The translations under genes and the position numbers were made by a program. A DNA stretch of 64,000 nt from assembly GCF_000959445.1 (NCBI RefSeq), contig NZ_CP009631.1, positions 496,001-560,000 on the forward strand, written 5' to 3'. The notes below the pieces were generated by a model. That model had not been told where the DNA came from. It did not search any database and was given only the letters and a program-made list of their open reading frames with translations. The stretch is from Burkholderia vietnamiensis LMG 10929. Lineage in GTDB: Bacteria; Pseudomonadota; Gammaproteobacteria; Burkholderiales; Burkholderiaceae. Shown one piece after another: positions 1 through 10,666 of this stretch; the first letter of the stretch is position 1, and each line of letters opens with the position of its first letter.

Positions 1-599
1 CGCGAGGCGATCTGATGCATCGCCTCGTTGTTGTTGCGCGCGCCGGCACCTTGCTGGAACGCGGTCAACTGGGCCACCGTGTAATCGGCCCACTGCCCCG
101 ACAGACGCGGGTACTGGACCGGTATCCCTTGCCCCGTCGGCCCGTGGCAGCTCGCGCAGGCCGGTACGCCCTTTTCCGCGATGCCGCCGCGATAGATCTT
201 CTGACCGATCGGCACGGTCGCCGCATCGCGTGCGGTGCCGAGCTTGGTCGTTTGCGAGCCGTAATACGCGGCGACGTTGCGCATGTCGTCCGCGCTCAAT
301 GCGCTCGCAAATCCGACCATCACCGAATTGTTCCGCGCCGGCCCCTTCGCGCCCGGCTGCGTCTTGAAGTCGTTCAACTGCTTGACCAAATATTCGGGAT
401 GCTGACCGGCGAGCTTCGGGAAACTGCCCGACGCACTGTTGCCGTCGGCGCCGTGACACGACGCGCACACCTGCCCGGCAATCGCCTTGCCGCGGTCCAG
501 ATCCGGCTTTGCCGCACCTGCCGCATTTGCCTCCGCCACGAAACCTACGAATCCTGCTGCAACCTGAAGCACCATCAGAGACTTGCACAGTCGATTCAT
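1..599 (-). CDS. cytochrome c4-type di-haem protein (partial, C-terminus outside window)
   Basis: A periplasmic electron carrier with two haem c groups. The start is the ATG at 599-597, followed by an export signal whose hydrophobic core is about residues 8-24 and which ends near ANAAGA. Two CASCH haem-binding motifs lie at about residues 45-49 and 148-152, with a repeated layout (PKLAGQ and PRLSGQ after each haem), typical of the c4 family. Such proteins pass electrons to terminal oxidases. The gene runs off the left edge, so the C-terminus is not seen. It diverges from engB, with a 217-bp gap between the starts. The family is clear; the specific partner oxidase is not visible. Confidence 0.9.
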   Translation of the reverse strand, partial: MNRLCKSLMVLQVAAGFVGFVAEANAAGAAKPDLDRGKAIAGQVCASCHGADGNSASGSFPKLAGQHPEYLVKQLNDFKTQPGAKGPARNNSVMVGFASALSADDMRNVAAYYGSQTTKLGTARDAATVPIGQKIYRGGIAEKGVPACASCHGPTGQGIPVQYPRLSGQWADYTVAQLTAFQQGAGARNNNEAMHQIAS

Positions 600-722
600 T
601 CGCACACCCTGTTTCGTCTTGTGGGAATTTGAGGTTCTGCAAAAAACGACGTCGACCAGTCTACCGCAGAAGCTGCATAAAAGCGCGAGGCGGGCGCCCG
701 CAACCCTTCGGCAAAACCGCCG

Positions 723-734
723 TATTGTACAATA
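723..734. promoter_or_regulatory. 12-bp perfect palindrome with -10-like core in the cytochrome c / engB divergent gap
   Basis: TATTGTACAATA is a perfect palindrome. It contains TACAAT, a fair -10 hexamer, on both strands. No well-spaced -35 was found for either direction, so a promoter role is only a suggestion. Confidence 0.3.
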
Positions 735-816
735 TCGCGTTGAAAGCTCCCGCGCCTATCGGGGCTACCCCGCCTCCACCAAGCGGCTCGCGCCGCCCGT
801 CCCACCGGTTTCCCCC

Positions 817-1476
817 ATGGCCTTTTTGCTCCATCAAGCTCGCTTCTACACGACCGTCAACCATCTGCGCGACCTGCCGCCGACGGTGCAGCCGGAAATC
901 GCATTCGCGGGCCGTTCGAATGCCGGCAAATCGACGGCGATCAACGTGCTGTGCAATCAGAAGCGACTCGCGTTCGCGTCGAAGACGCCCGGTCGCACGC
1001 AGCACATCAACTACTTCTCGGTCGGCCCCGCCGCGGAGCCCGTCGCGAACCTCGTCGACCTGCCCGGCTACGGCTATGCGGAAGTGCCCGGGGCCGCGAA
1101 GGCCCACTGGGAAATGCTGCTGTCGTCCTATCTCGCGACGCGCTCGCAGCTCTGCGGCCTGATCCTGATGATGGATTCGCGCCGCCCGCTGACCGACCTC
1201 GATCGCCGGATGATCGAGTGGTTCGCCCCGACCGGCAAGCCGATCCACACGCTGCTGACGAAGTGCGACAAATTGACGCGACAAGAGAGCATCAACGCGC
1301 TGCGCAACACGCAGAAGGGGCTCGACGCGTACCGCGACCAGGGCGTGAAGGGCAAGCTGACCGTCCAGCTGTTCTCGGCGCTGAAGCGCACGGGGCTCGA
1401 CGAGGCGCACGAATTGATCGAGAGCTGGCTGCGGCCGTCCGTCGCCGACGCAGAAGGCGCACCTGTAGCACAATGA
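817..1476 (+). CDS. engB: ribosome biogenesis GTPase EngB (YsxC/YihA)
   Basis: A small GTPase of the TrmE-Era-EngA-EngB family, needed for assembly of the large ribosomal subunit. At 219 aa it has the usual length. G1 is GRSNAGKS (residues 32-39), G3 is DLPGYG, G4 is TKCDK and G5 is SAL. The frame stays open upstream to 583, but the ATG at 817 gives the normal family N-terminus ([10 protein letters not shown]). No strong Shine-Dalgarno sequence precedes it. It is a single gene, divergent from the cytochrome c gene and followed by a candidate small RNA on the other strand. Confidence 0.95.
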   Translation: MAFLLHQARFYTTVNHLRDLPPTVQPEIAFAGRSNAGKSTAINVLCNQKRLAFASKTPGRTQHINYFSVGPAAEPVANLVDLPGYGYAEVPGAAKAHWEMLLSSYLATRSQLCGLILMMDSRRPLTDLDRRMIEWFAPTGKPIHTLLTKCDKLTRQESINALRNTQKGLDAYRDQGVKGKLTVQLFSALKRTGLDEAHELIESWLRPSVADAEGAPVAQ

Positions 1477-1541
1477 ACGGGCAGCGCTCGGCCGGCAGCG
1501 GCCGGGCGCACCTGACGGTGTCTGCGGATTCGGCCGGCTCA

Positions 1542-1647
1542 TAAAAAAACCCGCCGTCGAACGGCGGGTCAAACAGCCTAATCGAAAAACGACAGGCACC
1601 CGCTCAGGGAGGAGAAGCGGGGAGCAGCACGCAACGCGCGCCGCTCG
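1542..1647 (-). ncRNA. candidate small RNA with an anti-Shine-Dalgarno hairpin loop
   Basis: The engB-hemB gap holds three consecutive hairpins on the minus strand. SL1 (1646-1622) has an 11-bp stem with two G-U pairs. SL2 (1621-1599) has stem CCCGCT/AGCGGG and an 11-nt loop TCTCCTCCCTG, which is complementary to a Shine-Dalgarno sequence. A single-stranded U-rich stretch follows, then a terminator hairpin CCCGCCGT/ACGGCGGG with seven Ts. A -10-like TATGAT (1659-1654) lies 7 nt before the inferred start; the -35 is weak. No protein frame fits. The structure is seen in the sequence; the regulatory role (pairing to ribosome binding sites of target mRNAs) is inferred. It may match a catalogued Burkholderia sRNA, which I cannot check. 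Confidence 0.7.
1543..1568 (-). terminator. intrinsic terminator of the candidate small RNA
   Basis: The 8-bp stem CCCGCCGT/ACGGCGGG has a 3-nt loop and is followed on the minus strand by seven Ts. The + strand has no T-run after it, so it does not serve engB. This orientation is a main reason for calling a minus-strand transcript here. Confidence 0.85.
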
Positions 1648-1685
1648 ATCGCTATCATATACCAACGATCTCGAAAATGACCTAA

Positions 1686-2729
<1,044 letters not shown>

Positions 2730-2755
2730 GCCGCGCTGCCGATCGGCACGCAAGA

Positions 2756-2797
2756 TGAAAAAACGGCGGGACACTTCGGTGTCCCGCCGTTTTTTTG
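2756..2797. terminator. bidirectional terminator between hemB and dsbD
   Basis: A near-perfect hairpin (ACGGCGGGACAC, loop TTCG, GTGTCCCGCCGT) is flanked by A-tracts on one side and T-tracts on the other, so it can end transcription from both convergent genes. Confidence 0.95.
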
Positions 2798-2829
2798 TGC
2801 GCTGGGCGGCCAGGTCGGTCCAGCTCGGA

Positions 2830-4674
2830 TCAGACCGTCGGCACCGCTGCGCGATCGAGGCTGCGCAGGAACGTGTCGGCTGCCTGATAGCCGACCACCC
2901 GGCCGATCTCGTTACCGTTGCGATCGAAGAAGATGATGCCCGGCGGGCCGAACAGGTTGAACCGCTTGAGCAGTGCCTGATCGTCGGAATTGTTCGCGGT
3001 GACGTCCGCGCGCACCAGGTGCAGCTGCGCGAGCCGCGCCTGCACGCGGGAATCGGTGAACGTCAGATGCTCCATCTCCTTGCAGCTCACGCACCAGTCC
3101 GCATAGAAATCGAGCATCACGGGCCGGCTCGACGCCTTCAGCAGCGCATCGAGCTCCCCGCTGGAGCGCACCGCCGCGAACGCGGGCGCGGCCTGCCCGG
3201 CCGCCTGGCCGGCCGCCGACGTCGCAGCGCCCGACGCAACCGTACGCGCGGCCAGCACGGCGAGCGGCTTCACCGGATCGGTCGAACCGGCGGCCAGGCC
3301 GACGAGCAGCGTCGCCGCCCAGATCGCGAGCGCGGCGCCGAGGCCGCGGCCGAACCGGCGCCAGATGGAGGCGGCTCCGGCATGGGGCGTGAACAGTCCG
3401 AGCGCCGCTGCGGCGATCAGCAACCACAACGCGGCGAGCATCATCTTCAGGCCGCCCGCCAGCACCGGCCATACGATCCAGAGCGCGGCGGCGAGCAGCA
3501 CGATGCCGAAGAACACCTTGACGCCATCCATCCATGCGCCGGCGCGCGGCAGCACCGTGCCGGCGCCGAGCCCCACGACGAGCAGCGGCACGCCGAGCCC
3601 GAGCCCCATGGCGAACAGCGCCGCGCCGCCGAGGAACGCGTTGCCGGTGTGCGCGATGAAGGCGAGCACCGCGAACAGCGGCGCCGTCATGCATGCGCCG
3701 ACGACCAGCGCCGACAGTGCACCCATCGCGGCAACCGCGGCGAAATGGCCGCCCTGGCGCGCGCTCGACACCTGCGCCGCGCCGTTCTGCCAGCGCGCCG
3801 GCAGCATGAGGTCCTTGCCGGAGATCAGCGACACCGCGAACGCGGTGAGCAGCAAGCCGAAGGCGCCGAGCACCCACGGATTCTGCAGCCATGCGCCGAG
3901 GCTCTGGCCGACCAGCGCGGCAGCGATGCCGAGCGCCGTATAGACGAGCGCCATGCCGACCACATACGTCAGCGACAGCGCAAAGCCGCGCGCATGCGTT
4001 GCGCGCGTGCCCTGGCCGATGATGATCGCGGAGACGATCGGAATCATCGGGTACGAACACGGCAGCAGGCTCAACACGACGCCTGCGACGAAATACAGCG
4101 CGACGATCGTGAGGAAGCCGTGCCCCTCGAGCAGCGATTGCGCGAAATCCGCGCTGGTGACCTTGTCGAACCAGCTGCCCGATGCGGCCGCGCCGTCAGC
4201 CGCTGCGGCCGCGCCGAGCGCCGCGCCGTCGATCTTCACGACGTGTTCGGCGGGCGGGTAGCAGATCCCTTCGTCGGCGCACCCTTGCGACGTCACCGTG
4301 AGCTCGAACGGCCCGGCCGCCTGCTTGACCGGCACGTGGACCACGACGTCGTCGCGATAGGTTTCGACTTCCTTCTGGAACGTCTGGTCGAACTTCACGT
4401 GGCCGGGCGGAAACTGCGGCGCGCCGAGCGTCGCATTGCCGCTCTTCACCGCGAACGCGAACCGCTCGCGGTAAAGGTAATAGCCGTTGGCGATCTTGAA
4501 GCGGACGTCGACCTGTCCCGGGGCTTCGCTCGCGCTGAACTTGAATGCGACCGACGGATCGAGAAAATCGTCGGCCGCGCGCGCGACCGACGGGCCGCCC
4601 AGCACCAGCACGAACGACAACAGAGCCGCGAATGCGCGCAGCGCGCGCACGGAAAGCGCCATACCGTTAAACAT
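2830..4674 (-). CDS. dsbD: thiol:disulfide interchange protein DsbD
   Basis: An inner-membrane protein that carries reducing power from cytoplasmic thioredoxin to the periplasm for DsbC and cytochrome c maturation. It has 614 aa: a signal peptide, an N-terminal periplasmic domain with a cysteine pair (QGCADEGICYPP), a central multi-helix membrane domain with the PCSYPMIP and GACMTAP cysteine motifs, and a C-terminal thioredoxin-like domain with CVSC (Cys528, Cys531). The ATG at 4674 overlaps the end of cutA by 8 bases, suggesting coupled translation; a second ATG at 4662 is an equally plausible start, as neither has a clear Shine-Dalgarno. Confidence 0.95.
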   Translation of the reverse strand: MFNGMALSVRALRAFAALLSFVLVLGGPSVARAADDFLDPSVAFKFSASEAPGQVDVRFKIANGYYLYRERFAFAVKSGNATLGAPQFPPGHVKFDQTFQKEVETYRDDVVVHVPVKQAAGPFELTVTSQGCADEGICYPPAEHVVKIDGAALGAAAAADGAAASGSWFDKVTSADFAQSLLEGHGFLTIVALYFVAGVVLSLLPCSYPMIPIVSAIIIGQGTRATHARGFALSLTYVVGMALVYTALGIAAALVGQSLGAWLQNPWVLGAFGLLLTAFAVSLISGKDLMLPARWQNGAAQVSSARQGGHFAAVAAMGALSALVVGACMTAPLFAVLAFIAHTGNAFLGGAALFAMGLGLGVPLLVVGLGAGTVLPRAGAWMDGVKVFFGIVLLAAALWIVWPVLAGGLKMMLAALWLLIAAAALGLFTPHAGAASIWRRFGRGLGAALAIWAATLLVGLAAGSTDPVKPLAVLAARTVASGAATSAAGQAAGQAAPAFAAVRSSGELDALLKASSRPVMLDFYADWCVSCKEMEHLTFTDSRVQARLAQLHLVRADVTANNSDDQALLKRFNLFGPPGIIFFDRNGNEIGRVVGYQAADTFLRSLDRAAVPTV

Positions 4675-4990
4675 GAAATAGACGTTGAGTTTCGCTCGTC
4701 ACCCACTGGCCGTACGCGGCAGAGGCCGCGGCCTGCCACGAGACGATTTCGGGCGTCTCGTAAGGATGATGCGCGAGGATGAATCGCTCCAGTTCCAGCG
4801 AGCGCACCGCGCTCGTCTTGAACAGCAACTGGATCTCGTCGGCCGTTTCGACCTTGCCCTGCCAGTGATAGCGCGACTTGATCGTACCGAGCTCCGATAC
4901 GCAGGCGGCAAGCCGCGCGTCGAGCGCGCCGGTGGCGAGGGCCTCAGCCGTTGCTGCATCGGGCACCGTCGTCAGCATCAACACCACCAT
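4667..4990 (-). CDS. cutA: divalent-cation tolerance protein CutA
   Basis: A small trimeric cytosolic protein linked to copper and other divalent-cation tolerance; its exact activity is debated. At 107 aa it has the family length, and the end carries the conserved HPYETPEIVSW motif. The frame also has a GTG at 4996, but AGGAGA touches that codon, while the ATG at 4990 lies 6 nt further on, at good spacing; I chose the ATG. It sits upstream of dsbD with an overlap, an order found in many proteobacteria. Confidence 0.93.
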   Translation of the reverse strand: MVVLMLTTVPDAATAEALATGALDARLAACVSELGTIKSRYHWQGKVETADEIQLLFKTSAVRSLELERFILAHHPYETPEIVSWQAAASAAYGQWVTSETQRLFHV

Positions 4991-5130
4991 ACGCACTCTC
5001 CTGGCTGATTTCCGCGCTTCGGCCGCCCGCTGCGCGCACCTCGCGCCCTCGACAGCCCCTTATCGTAGCGCAGCGCGCGCAACGTTGCCGGCAGCGGCCG
5101 GTGAAAATCGATCGCGACGCGGCGCCGCCA

Positions 5131-5168
5131 AAAAGCAAAAAGGGCCAAGCAATTGCTCGGCCCTTTCG
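5131..5168 (-). terminator. terminator of the alpha operon, after rplQ
   Basis: On the minus strand GGGCCGAGCAATTGCTTGGCCC forms an almost perfect self-complementary hairpin and is followed by a T-rich tail. It lies just after the rplQ stop codon. Confidence 0.9.
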
Positions 5169-5189
5169 GATTCTGCTACGTACCGAAGC

Positions 5190-5585
5190 TTATTCAGCTT
5201 CTTGCACGTTTTCCGTTTCGTCGACTTCCGGACGATCGAGCAGCTCGACCAGTGCCATCGGTGCGTTGTCGCCGACGCGGAAGCCGAACTTCAGCACGCG
5301 CAGGTAGCCGCCCGGACGGTTCGCGAAACGCGGACCGAGGACGTCGAACAGCTTCGCGACCGAGTCACGATCGCGCAGGCGGTTGAATGCCAGGCGACGG
5401 TTTGCCAGCGACGGCTTCTTGCCGAGCGTGATCAGCGGCTCGACGACTTTACGGAGTTCCTTCGCCTTCGGCAGCGTCGTCTTGATGACTTCGTGCTCGA
5501 TCAGCGAGTTGGACATGTTACGGAGCATAGCCAGACGGTGGCTGCTCGTGCGGTTCAGTTTCCGCAGACCATGACGATGGCGCAT
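5190..5585 (-). CDS. rplQ: 50S ribosomal protein L17
   Basis: A large-subunit protein near the exit tunnel. It has 131 aa, about the length of E. coli L17, with the conserved start [17 protein letters not shown] and an acidic tail. AAGGAA lies 6 nt before the ATG. It is the last gene of the alpha operon (rpsM, rpsK, rpsD, rpoA, rplQ) and is followed directly by an intrinsic terminator. The gap to rpoA is about 150 bases. Confidence 0.98.
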   Translation of the reverse strand: MRHRHGLRKLNRTSSHRLAMLRNMSNSLIEHEVIKTTLPKAKELRKVVEPLITLGKKPSLANRRLAFNRLRDRDSVAKLFDVLGPRFANRPGGYLRVLKFGFRVGDNAPMALVELLDRPEVDETENVQEAE

Positions 5586-5733
5586 TTCAGTTTCCTTGAT
5601 TCAAAGTTTTGATCCAGCTCTTCTATCGCACCTCGGCGGGTGCACGGGCCGGTAACGAAAAAGGCAAGATGCGGATTTTAAAGGAAAATCCGCATCTTTG
5701 CCAACTACGACTACAGCGCAGCTACAGTCGGGC

Positions 5734-6711
5734 TTACTTGTCGAGACCAGCCGGCGGCCAGTTTTCGAGCTTCATGCCCAGCGTGAGGCCGCGCGAAGCC
5801 AGCACTTCCTTGATCTCGTTCAGCGACTTGCGACCGAGGTTCGGCGTCTTCAGCAGTTCGTTTTCCGTGCGCTGGATCAGGTCGCCGATGTAGTAGATGT
5901 TCTCGGCCTTCAGGCAGTTCGCGGAACGAACCGTCAGCTCGAGATCGTCCACCGGACGCAGCAGGATCGGATCGATCTGCGGTGCACGCGACGGTGCTTC
6001 GGCAGCCGTTTCCGTGCCTTCCAGCGCCGCGAACACGGACAGCTGGTCGACCAGGATGCGGGCCGATTGACGGATCGCCTCTTCCGGGGTGATCACGCCG
6101 CTCGTCTCGATGTTCATCACGAGCTTGTCGAGGTCGGTACGCTGCTCGACACGTGCGCTTTCGACTGCATAGCTCACGCGGCGAACCGGCGAGAACGATG
6201 CGTCGAGGACGATGCGGCCGATGATCTTGGCCGTGTCTTCGCCGTAGCGACGAACGTTGCCCGGCACGTAGCCGCGACCCTTCTCGATCTTGATCTGAAC
6301 GTCGAGCTTGCCGCCCTTGGACAGATGTGCGATCACGTGATTCGGGTTGATGACTTCGCAATCGTGCGCGAGCTCGATATCGCCGGCCGTGACGACGCCT
6401 TCGCCTTCCTTGCGCAGCGTGACCGTGACTTCGTCACGGTTGTGCAGCTTGAACACCACGCCCTTCAGGTTCAGCAGCAGGTTGACCACGTCTTCCTGCA
6501 CGCCGTCGAGCGTCGAATACTCGTGCACCACGCCGGCGATCGTCACTTCGGTCGGCGCGTAGCCGACCATCGACGACAGCAGCACGCGGCGCAGCGCGTT
6601 GCCCAAGGTGTGGCCGTAACCGCGTTCGAACGGTTCCATGACCACCCTCGCGTGGTTCTCGCCCAGCGATTCCACGGCGATGATCTTGGGTTTCAGCAAA
6701 CTGGTTTGCAT
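5734..6711 (-). CDS. rpoA: DNA-directed RNA polymerase alpha subunit
   Basis: The alpha subunit dimerises to start polymerase assembly and contacts UP elements and activators with its C-terminal domain. At 325 aa it is full length. The N-terminal domain has the conserved [19 protein letters not shown] segment; the C-terminal domain has the two helix-hairpin-helix parts ([18 protein letters not shown], then [13 protein letters not shown]). AAGGAAAGCCC precedes the ATG. It sits between rpsD and rplQ, as in other proteobacteria. Confidence 0.98.
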
Positions 6712-6769
6712 GGGCTTTCCTTTTCAATACCCTCGGCTCGTTACACCGATAAGGCTGACCGGTAACAAC

Positions 6770-6824
6770 CAGAAAATAAACAGCCGAGGCCCCTCCTTGC
6801 GAAACGCAATCGGGGTACCTCGGC
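6770..6824 (-). terminator. long intercistronic hairpin between rpsD and rpoA
   Basis: On the minus strand GCCGAGG pairs with CCTCGGC, with inner CCCC/GGGG and TGCG/CGCA stems, and is followed by a U-rich stretch (TGTTTATTTTC). It may be a partial terminator or a stabilising structure that sets the ratio of rpoA to the upstream genes. Its function is inferred. Confidence 0.5.
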
Positions 6825-6835
6825 CGTCAATCGGA

Positions 6836-7459
6836 TTAACGCGAATACAATTCGACGATCAGGCTTTCGTTGATGTCGCCTGCGATGTCAGCGCGTTCCG
6901 GCATTTGCTTGAACGTGCCTTCGAACTTCTTCGCATCGACTGCAACCCAGCTCGGCATGCCGCCTTGCTCGGCGAGCGACAGCGCTTCGATGATACGCGC
7001 CTGCTTCTTCGCCTTTTCGCGGATCGCGATCACGTCGCCAGCCTTCACTTGTTGCGACGGCACGTTCGCGACGACGCCGTTCACGGTGATCGACTTATGG
7101 CTCACCAGCTGACGCGCTTCTGCGCGGGTCGAGCCGAAGCCCATGCGATACACGACGTTGTCGAGACGCGACTCGAGCAGTTGCAGCAGGTTTTCACCCG
7201 TGTTGCCCTTGCGGCGGTCGGCTTCAGCGAAGTAGCGGCGGAACTGACGTTCCAGCACGCCGTAGATACGCTTGACCTTTTGCTTTTCGCGCAGCTGCGT
7301 ACCATAGTCGGACGTACGAGCGCCCGAGGTACGGCCGTGCTGACCCGGCTTGCTGTCGAGCTTGCACTTGTCGGCGAGCGAGCGGCGCGCGCTCTTCAGG
7401 AACAGGTCGGTGCCTTCACGGCGGGACAGCTTGGCCTTGGGGCCGATATAACGTGCCAC
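6836..7459 (-). CDS. rpsD: 30S ribosomal protein S4
   Basis: A primary 16S rRNA-binding protein, also the translational repressor of the alpha operon in E. coli. It has 207 aa. The frame is open to an ATG at 7477, but the family N-terminus ([15 protein letters not shown]) follows a GTG at 7459, which has AGGA 7 nt upstream; I chose GTG. The S4 RNA-binding domain ([22 protein letters not shown]) lies in the middle. It lacks the zinc-binding cysteines found in some S4 forms. Confidence 0.96.
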   Translation of the reverse strand: MARYIGPKAKLSRREGTDLFLKSARRSLADKCKLDSKPGQHGRTSGARTSDYGTQLREKQKVKRIYGVLERQFRRYFAEADRRKGNTGENLLQLLESRLDNVVYRMGFGSTRAEARQLVSHKSITVNGVVANVPSQQVKAGDVIAIREKAKKQARIIEALSLAEQGGMPSWVAVDAKKFEGTFKQMPERADIAGDINESLIVELYSR

Positions 7460-7505
7460 GTTGCATTCCTTTATCAATCGGTCACGCGGATCGAAATCCG
7501 CGCTA

Positions 7506-7527
7506 GTTCGCGCCCTTTGGGGCGAAC
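7506..7527 (-). other. small hairpin between rpsK and rpsD
   Basis: GTTCGC pairs with GCGAAC, with an inner CCC/GGG, in the 155-base rpsK-rpsD gap. No T-run follows. It could be a processing or S4-binding structure; nothing in the sequence decides this. Confidence 0.35.
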
Positions 7528-7614
7528 GGTGGGCTTAGTCAATCAAAAAAGCAACGCCCGTCGGCGCTATGCGACGACAGGCAATGCGCCAGCACGAACG
7601 TGCCAGCAGCATTC

Positions 7615-8016
7615 TTAGATACGACGGCGCTTCGGCGGACGGCAGCCGTTGTGCGGAATCGGGGTGACGTCCGAAATCGCGGTGATCTTGATGCCGAGGC
7701 CGTGCAGTGCGCGCACTGCCGACTCACGACCCGGGCCCGGGCCCTTGATCCGCACTTCCAGATTCTTCACGCCGTATTCCATCGCCACACGACCGGCCGA
7801 CTCAGCAGCAACCTGAGCAGCGAACGGCGTCGACTTGCGCGAGCCCTTGAAGCCCTGGCCGCCCGACGTCGCCCATGCCAGAGCATTGCCCTGACGATCG
7901 GTGATCGTGATGATCGTGTTGTTGAACGACGCGTGAACGTGCACCACGCCTTCAGCGACGTTCTTCTTGACCTTCTTGCGAACGCGTTGCGCCGCGGTGT
8001 TCGAAGCCTTAGCCAT
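7615..8016 (-). CDS. rpsK: 30S ribosomal protein S11
   Basis: A small-subunit platform protein near the Shine-Dalgarno helix. It has 133 aa, with the conserved [18 protein letters not shown] near the start and the C-terminal [25 protein letters not shown] lies before the ATG. It follows rpsM by 28 bases in the alpha operon. Confidence 0.98.
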
Positions 8017-8044
8017 TACGTTTTCCTGTAACTGTCAGTTCCGC

Positions 8045-8410
8045 TTACTTCTTCAGCGCTTGCGCTGCACGACGCGGACCCTTGCGGGTACGTGCGTTCG
8101 TACGCGTACGCTGACCACGCATCGGCAGGCCCTTGCGATGACGAACACCACGGTAGCAACCGAGGTCCATCAGGCGCTTGATGTTCATCGTCACTTCACG
8201 GCGCAGGTCGCCTTCGACGATGAACTTGCCCACTTCCTCACGCAGCTTTTCGAGGTCTGCGTCGGTCAGGTCCTTGACCTTCTTCGAGAATTCCACGCCA
8301 GCTGCCGAGCAGATGCTGCGCGAGCGCGTGCGGCCGATACCGAAGATTGCCGTCAGGCCGATCTCGGTATGCTGGTGATTCGGGATGTTAACCCCTGCGA
8401 TACGAGCCAT
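8045..8410 (-). CDS. rpsM: 30S ribosomal protein S13
   Basis: A small-subunit head protein that contacts the P-site tRNA and L5. It has 121 aa, beginning [14 protein letters not shown] and ending in the basic tail that reaches the P site ([17 protein letters not shown]). GAGGAAAAAC precedes the ATG. It is the first gene of the alpha group, directly after rpmJ with a 38-base gap and no visible promoter between them, so read-through from the spc unit is likely. Confidence 0.98.
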
Positions 8411-8448
8411 TGTTTTTCCTCAAACAAAAAGCGCAAACAAACGCGCGG

Positions 8449-8565
8449 TCAGCCTTGGCGCTGCTTGTGGCGCGGATCCGAGCTGCAGATCACGCGAACG
8501 ACGCCTTTGCGCTTGATGATCTTGCAATTGCGGCAAATGCGCTTAACCGATGCCATCACTTTCAT
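8449..8565 (-). CDS. rpmJ: 50S ribosomal protein L36
   Basis: A very small zinc-binding protein of the large subunit. The frame encodes 38 aa: [20 protein letters not shown] and so on to RHKQRQG. It keeps the zinc ligands (CRNC, a later Cys and a His), so this is the C+ form. It lies between infA (20 bases upstream) and rpsM, its usual place. It is easily missed because of its size. Confidence 0.96.
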
Positions 8566-8585
8566 GATAATACCCTTTTTTCAAA

Positions 8586-8804
8586 TCACTTCGCCCGGAA
8601 CACGATCCGCGCACGAGACAGATCGTAAGGCGTCAATTCAACCGTGACCTTGTCGCCCGGCAAGATACGGATGTAGTGCATCCGCATCTTCCCGGAGATA
8701 TGCCCCAACACGACATGGCCGTTTTCCAGCTTCACACGGAAGGTCGCATTCGGGAGGTTTTCGATCACCTCACCCTGCATCTGGATTACATCGTCTTTGG
8801 CCAT
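8586..8804 (-). CDS. infA: translation initiation factor IF-1
   Basis: An S1/OB-fold protein that occupies the A site during initiation. It has 72 aa and the conserved layout [20 protein letters not shown], then [25 protein letters not shown] precedes the ATG. It sits between secY (9 bases) and rpmJ, an arrangement common in betaproteobacteria and Gram-positives, whereas in E. coli infA is elsewhere. Confidence 0.98.
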   Translation of the reverse strand: MAKDDVIQMQGEVIENLPNATFRVKLENGHVVLGHISGKMRMHYIRILPGDKVTVELTPYDLSRARIVFRAK

Positions 8805-8813
8805 AGTCCTTAA

Positions 8814-10163
8814 TTAACGCATTGGGATGTTGCCGCCCTTGAAGTTTGCCTTCTTGAGCAGCGACTCATACTGTTGCGACATAACGTACGACTGCACCTG
8901 CGCCATGAAGTCCATCGTGACGACGACAATGATCAGCAGCGACGTTCCACCAAAATAAAACGGCACGTTCCAGCGCAGCACCAGGAATTCCGGCAGCAAA
9001 CAAACGAAGACGATATAAATCGCACCGGCCAGCGTCAGACGCGTGAGGATGCGGTCGATATATCGCGCAGTTTGGTCGCCCGGACGGATGCCAGGAACGA
9101 ACGCCCCGCTCTTCTTCAGGTTGTCCGCGGTTTCCCTGCTGTTGAACACCAGTGCGGTGTAGAAGAAGCAGAAAAACACGATCGCCAGCGTGTACAGCAA
9201 CACATAGACCGGCTGGCCCGGCTTCAGCGCCTCCGCGACGTTATGCAACGTGTTGGAGATCCAGCTTCCCGACGGTTGACCCGTGCTGAACCAGCCGAGA
9301 ATCGTGGCCGGGAACAGGATGATCGACGATGCGAAGATCGGCGGAATCACGCCCGACATGTTCAGCTTCAGCGGCAAGTGCGACGACTGGCCACCGTAGA
9401 TCTTGTTGCCGACCTGGCGCTTCGCGTAGTTCACGAGGATCTTGCGCTGCCCGCGTTCGATGAACACGACCAGGTAAGTCACCGCGGCGATCAGAACGAC
9501 TATGATGATCGCCGAAATGATGCTCATCGAACCCGTACGCACCAGCTCGAACAGCCCACCGACGGCATTCGGAAACCCTGCTGCGATCCCGCCGAAGATG
9601 ATGATCGAGATGCCGTTGCCGAGACCACGCTCGGTGATCTGCTCACCCAGCCACATCAGGAACATCGTGCCGGTAACCAGCGTCACGACCGTCGTCAGCC
9701 GGAACAGCATGCCGGGATCGATCACGAGGCCAGGCTGGTTTTCCAGCGCAGCCGCGATACCGAACGCCTGGAAGGTCGCGAGCACCACGGTGAAATACCG
9801 CGTGTACTGCGTGATCTTCCGTTGCCCTGCCTGCCCTTCCTTCTTCAGCGCCTCGAGCTGCGGCGAGACGATCGCCAGCAACTGCATGATGATCGACGCC
9901 GAGATGTACGGCATGATCCCCAGCGCGAAGATCGTGAAGCGGGACAGTGCGCCACCCGAGAACATGTTGAACATGCCCAGGATGCCGCCCGCCTGACTCT
10001 GGAACAGCTTCGCCAGTTGATCCGGATCGATGCCCGGCACGGGGATGTGCGCGCCGATGCGATAGACGATCAGCGCCAGGAGCAGGAACATCGCTCGCCG
10101 GCGCAGATCGCCGAATTTCGCCGTGCTTCGACCGGGTTTTGCAAGACTCGGGCTGTTAGCCAA
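8814..10163 (-). CDS. secY: protein translocase subunit SecY
   Basis: The channel-forming subunit of the Sec translocon in the inner membrane, through which exported and membrane proteins pass. It has 449 aa with ten membrane helices, including the conserved first helix and plug region ([13 protein letters not shown]) and the cytoplasmic loop [21 protein letters not shown]. The start codon is TTG at 10163, with GGAGAAGG just upstream. It follows rplO by 42 bases in the spc unit. Its partner secE is also in this window at 38.8-39.2 kb. Confidence 0.97.
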   Translation of the reverse strand: MANSPSLAKPGRSTAKFGDLRRRAMFLLLALIVYRIGAHIPVPGIDPDQLAKLFQSQAGGILGMFNMFSGGALSRFTIFALGIMPYISASIIMQLLAIVSPQLEALKKEGQAGQRKITQYTRYFTVVLATFQAFGIAAALENQPGLVIDPGMLFRLTTVVTLVTGTMFLMWLGEQITERGLGNGISIIIFGGIAAGFPNAVGGLFELVRTGSMSIISAIIIVVLIAAVTYLVVFIERGQRKILVNYAKRQVGNKIYGGQSSHLPLKLNMSGVIPPIFASSIILFPATILGWFSTGQPSGSWISNTLHNVAEALKPGQPVYVLLYTLAIVFFCFFYTALVFNSRETADNLKKSGAFVPGIRPGDQTARYIDRILTRLTLAGAIYIVFVCLLPEFLVLRWNVPFYFGGTSLLIIVVVTMDFMAQVQSYVMSQQYESLLKKANFKGGNIPMR

Positions 10164-10205
10164 GTACCTTCTCCGATGAATGCAAGTAACGACGCGCTAC
10201 GCGTG

Positions 10206-10640
10206 TCACTCGGCGAACGAACCGCCAGCCGCTTCGATCGCAGCGCGCGCACCCTTGGTGGCGCCCAGACCCTTCACGACGATCTTGCGCTTCAGTTCGC
10301 CCGTCGCGATGATCTTTGCGCTCTTCGTCAGCTCGCCGACCAGGCCGGCTTGCTTCAGTGCGAGCAGATCGATTTCATCGACCGGCAGCTTCTCGAGGTC
10401 GCCCAGGCGCACTTCACCGACGAATTCCTTCGTCAGCGACGTGAAGCCGCGCTTCGGCAGACGACGTTGCAGCGGCATCTGACCGCCTTCGAAACCGACT
10501 TTGTGGAAGCCGCCCGAACGCGATTTCTGACCCTTGTGACCACGGCCAGCCGTCTTGCCGAGGCCCGAACCGATGCCGCGGCCGACGCGACGCTTGGCGT
10601 GCTTTGCACCAGCGGCCGGCTTCAGGTTATTCAATTCCAT
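10206..10640 (-). CDS. rplO: 50S ribosomal protein L15
   Basis: A late-assembling large-subunit protein. It has 144 aa with the glycine- and arginine-rich N-terminus ([22 protein letters not shown]) that threads into 23S rRNA. AAGGAG sits 5 nt before the ATG. Its position between rpmD and secY is the standard spc order. Confidence 0.98.
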   Translation of the reverse strand: MELNNLKPAAGAKHAKRRVGRGIGSGLGKTAGRGHKGQKSRSGGFHKVGFEGGQMPLQRRLPKRGFTSLTKEFVGEVRLGDLEKLPVDEIDLLALKQAGLVGELTKSAKIIATGELKRKIVVKGLGATKGARAAIEAAGGSFAE

Positions 10641-10666
10641 ATCAACTCCTTGATCCGTAGGGCCGC

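Noticed and set aside
2755..4782. A long open frame antisense to dsbD
   Set aside because: dsbD has unmistakable motifs; the antisense frame has none.
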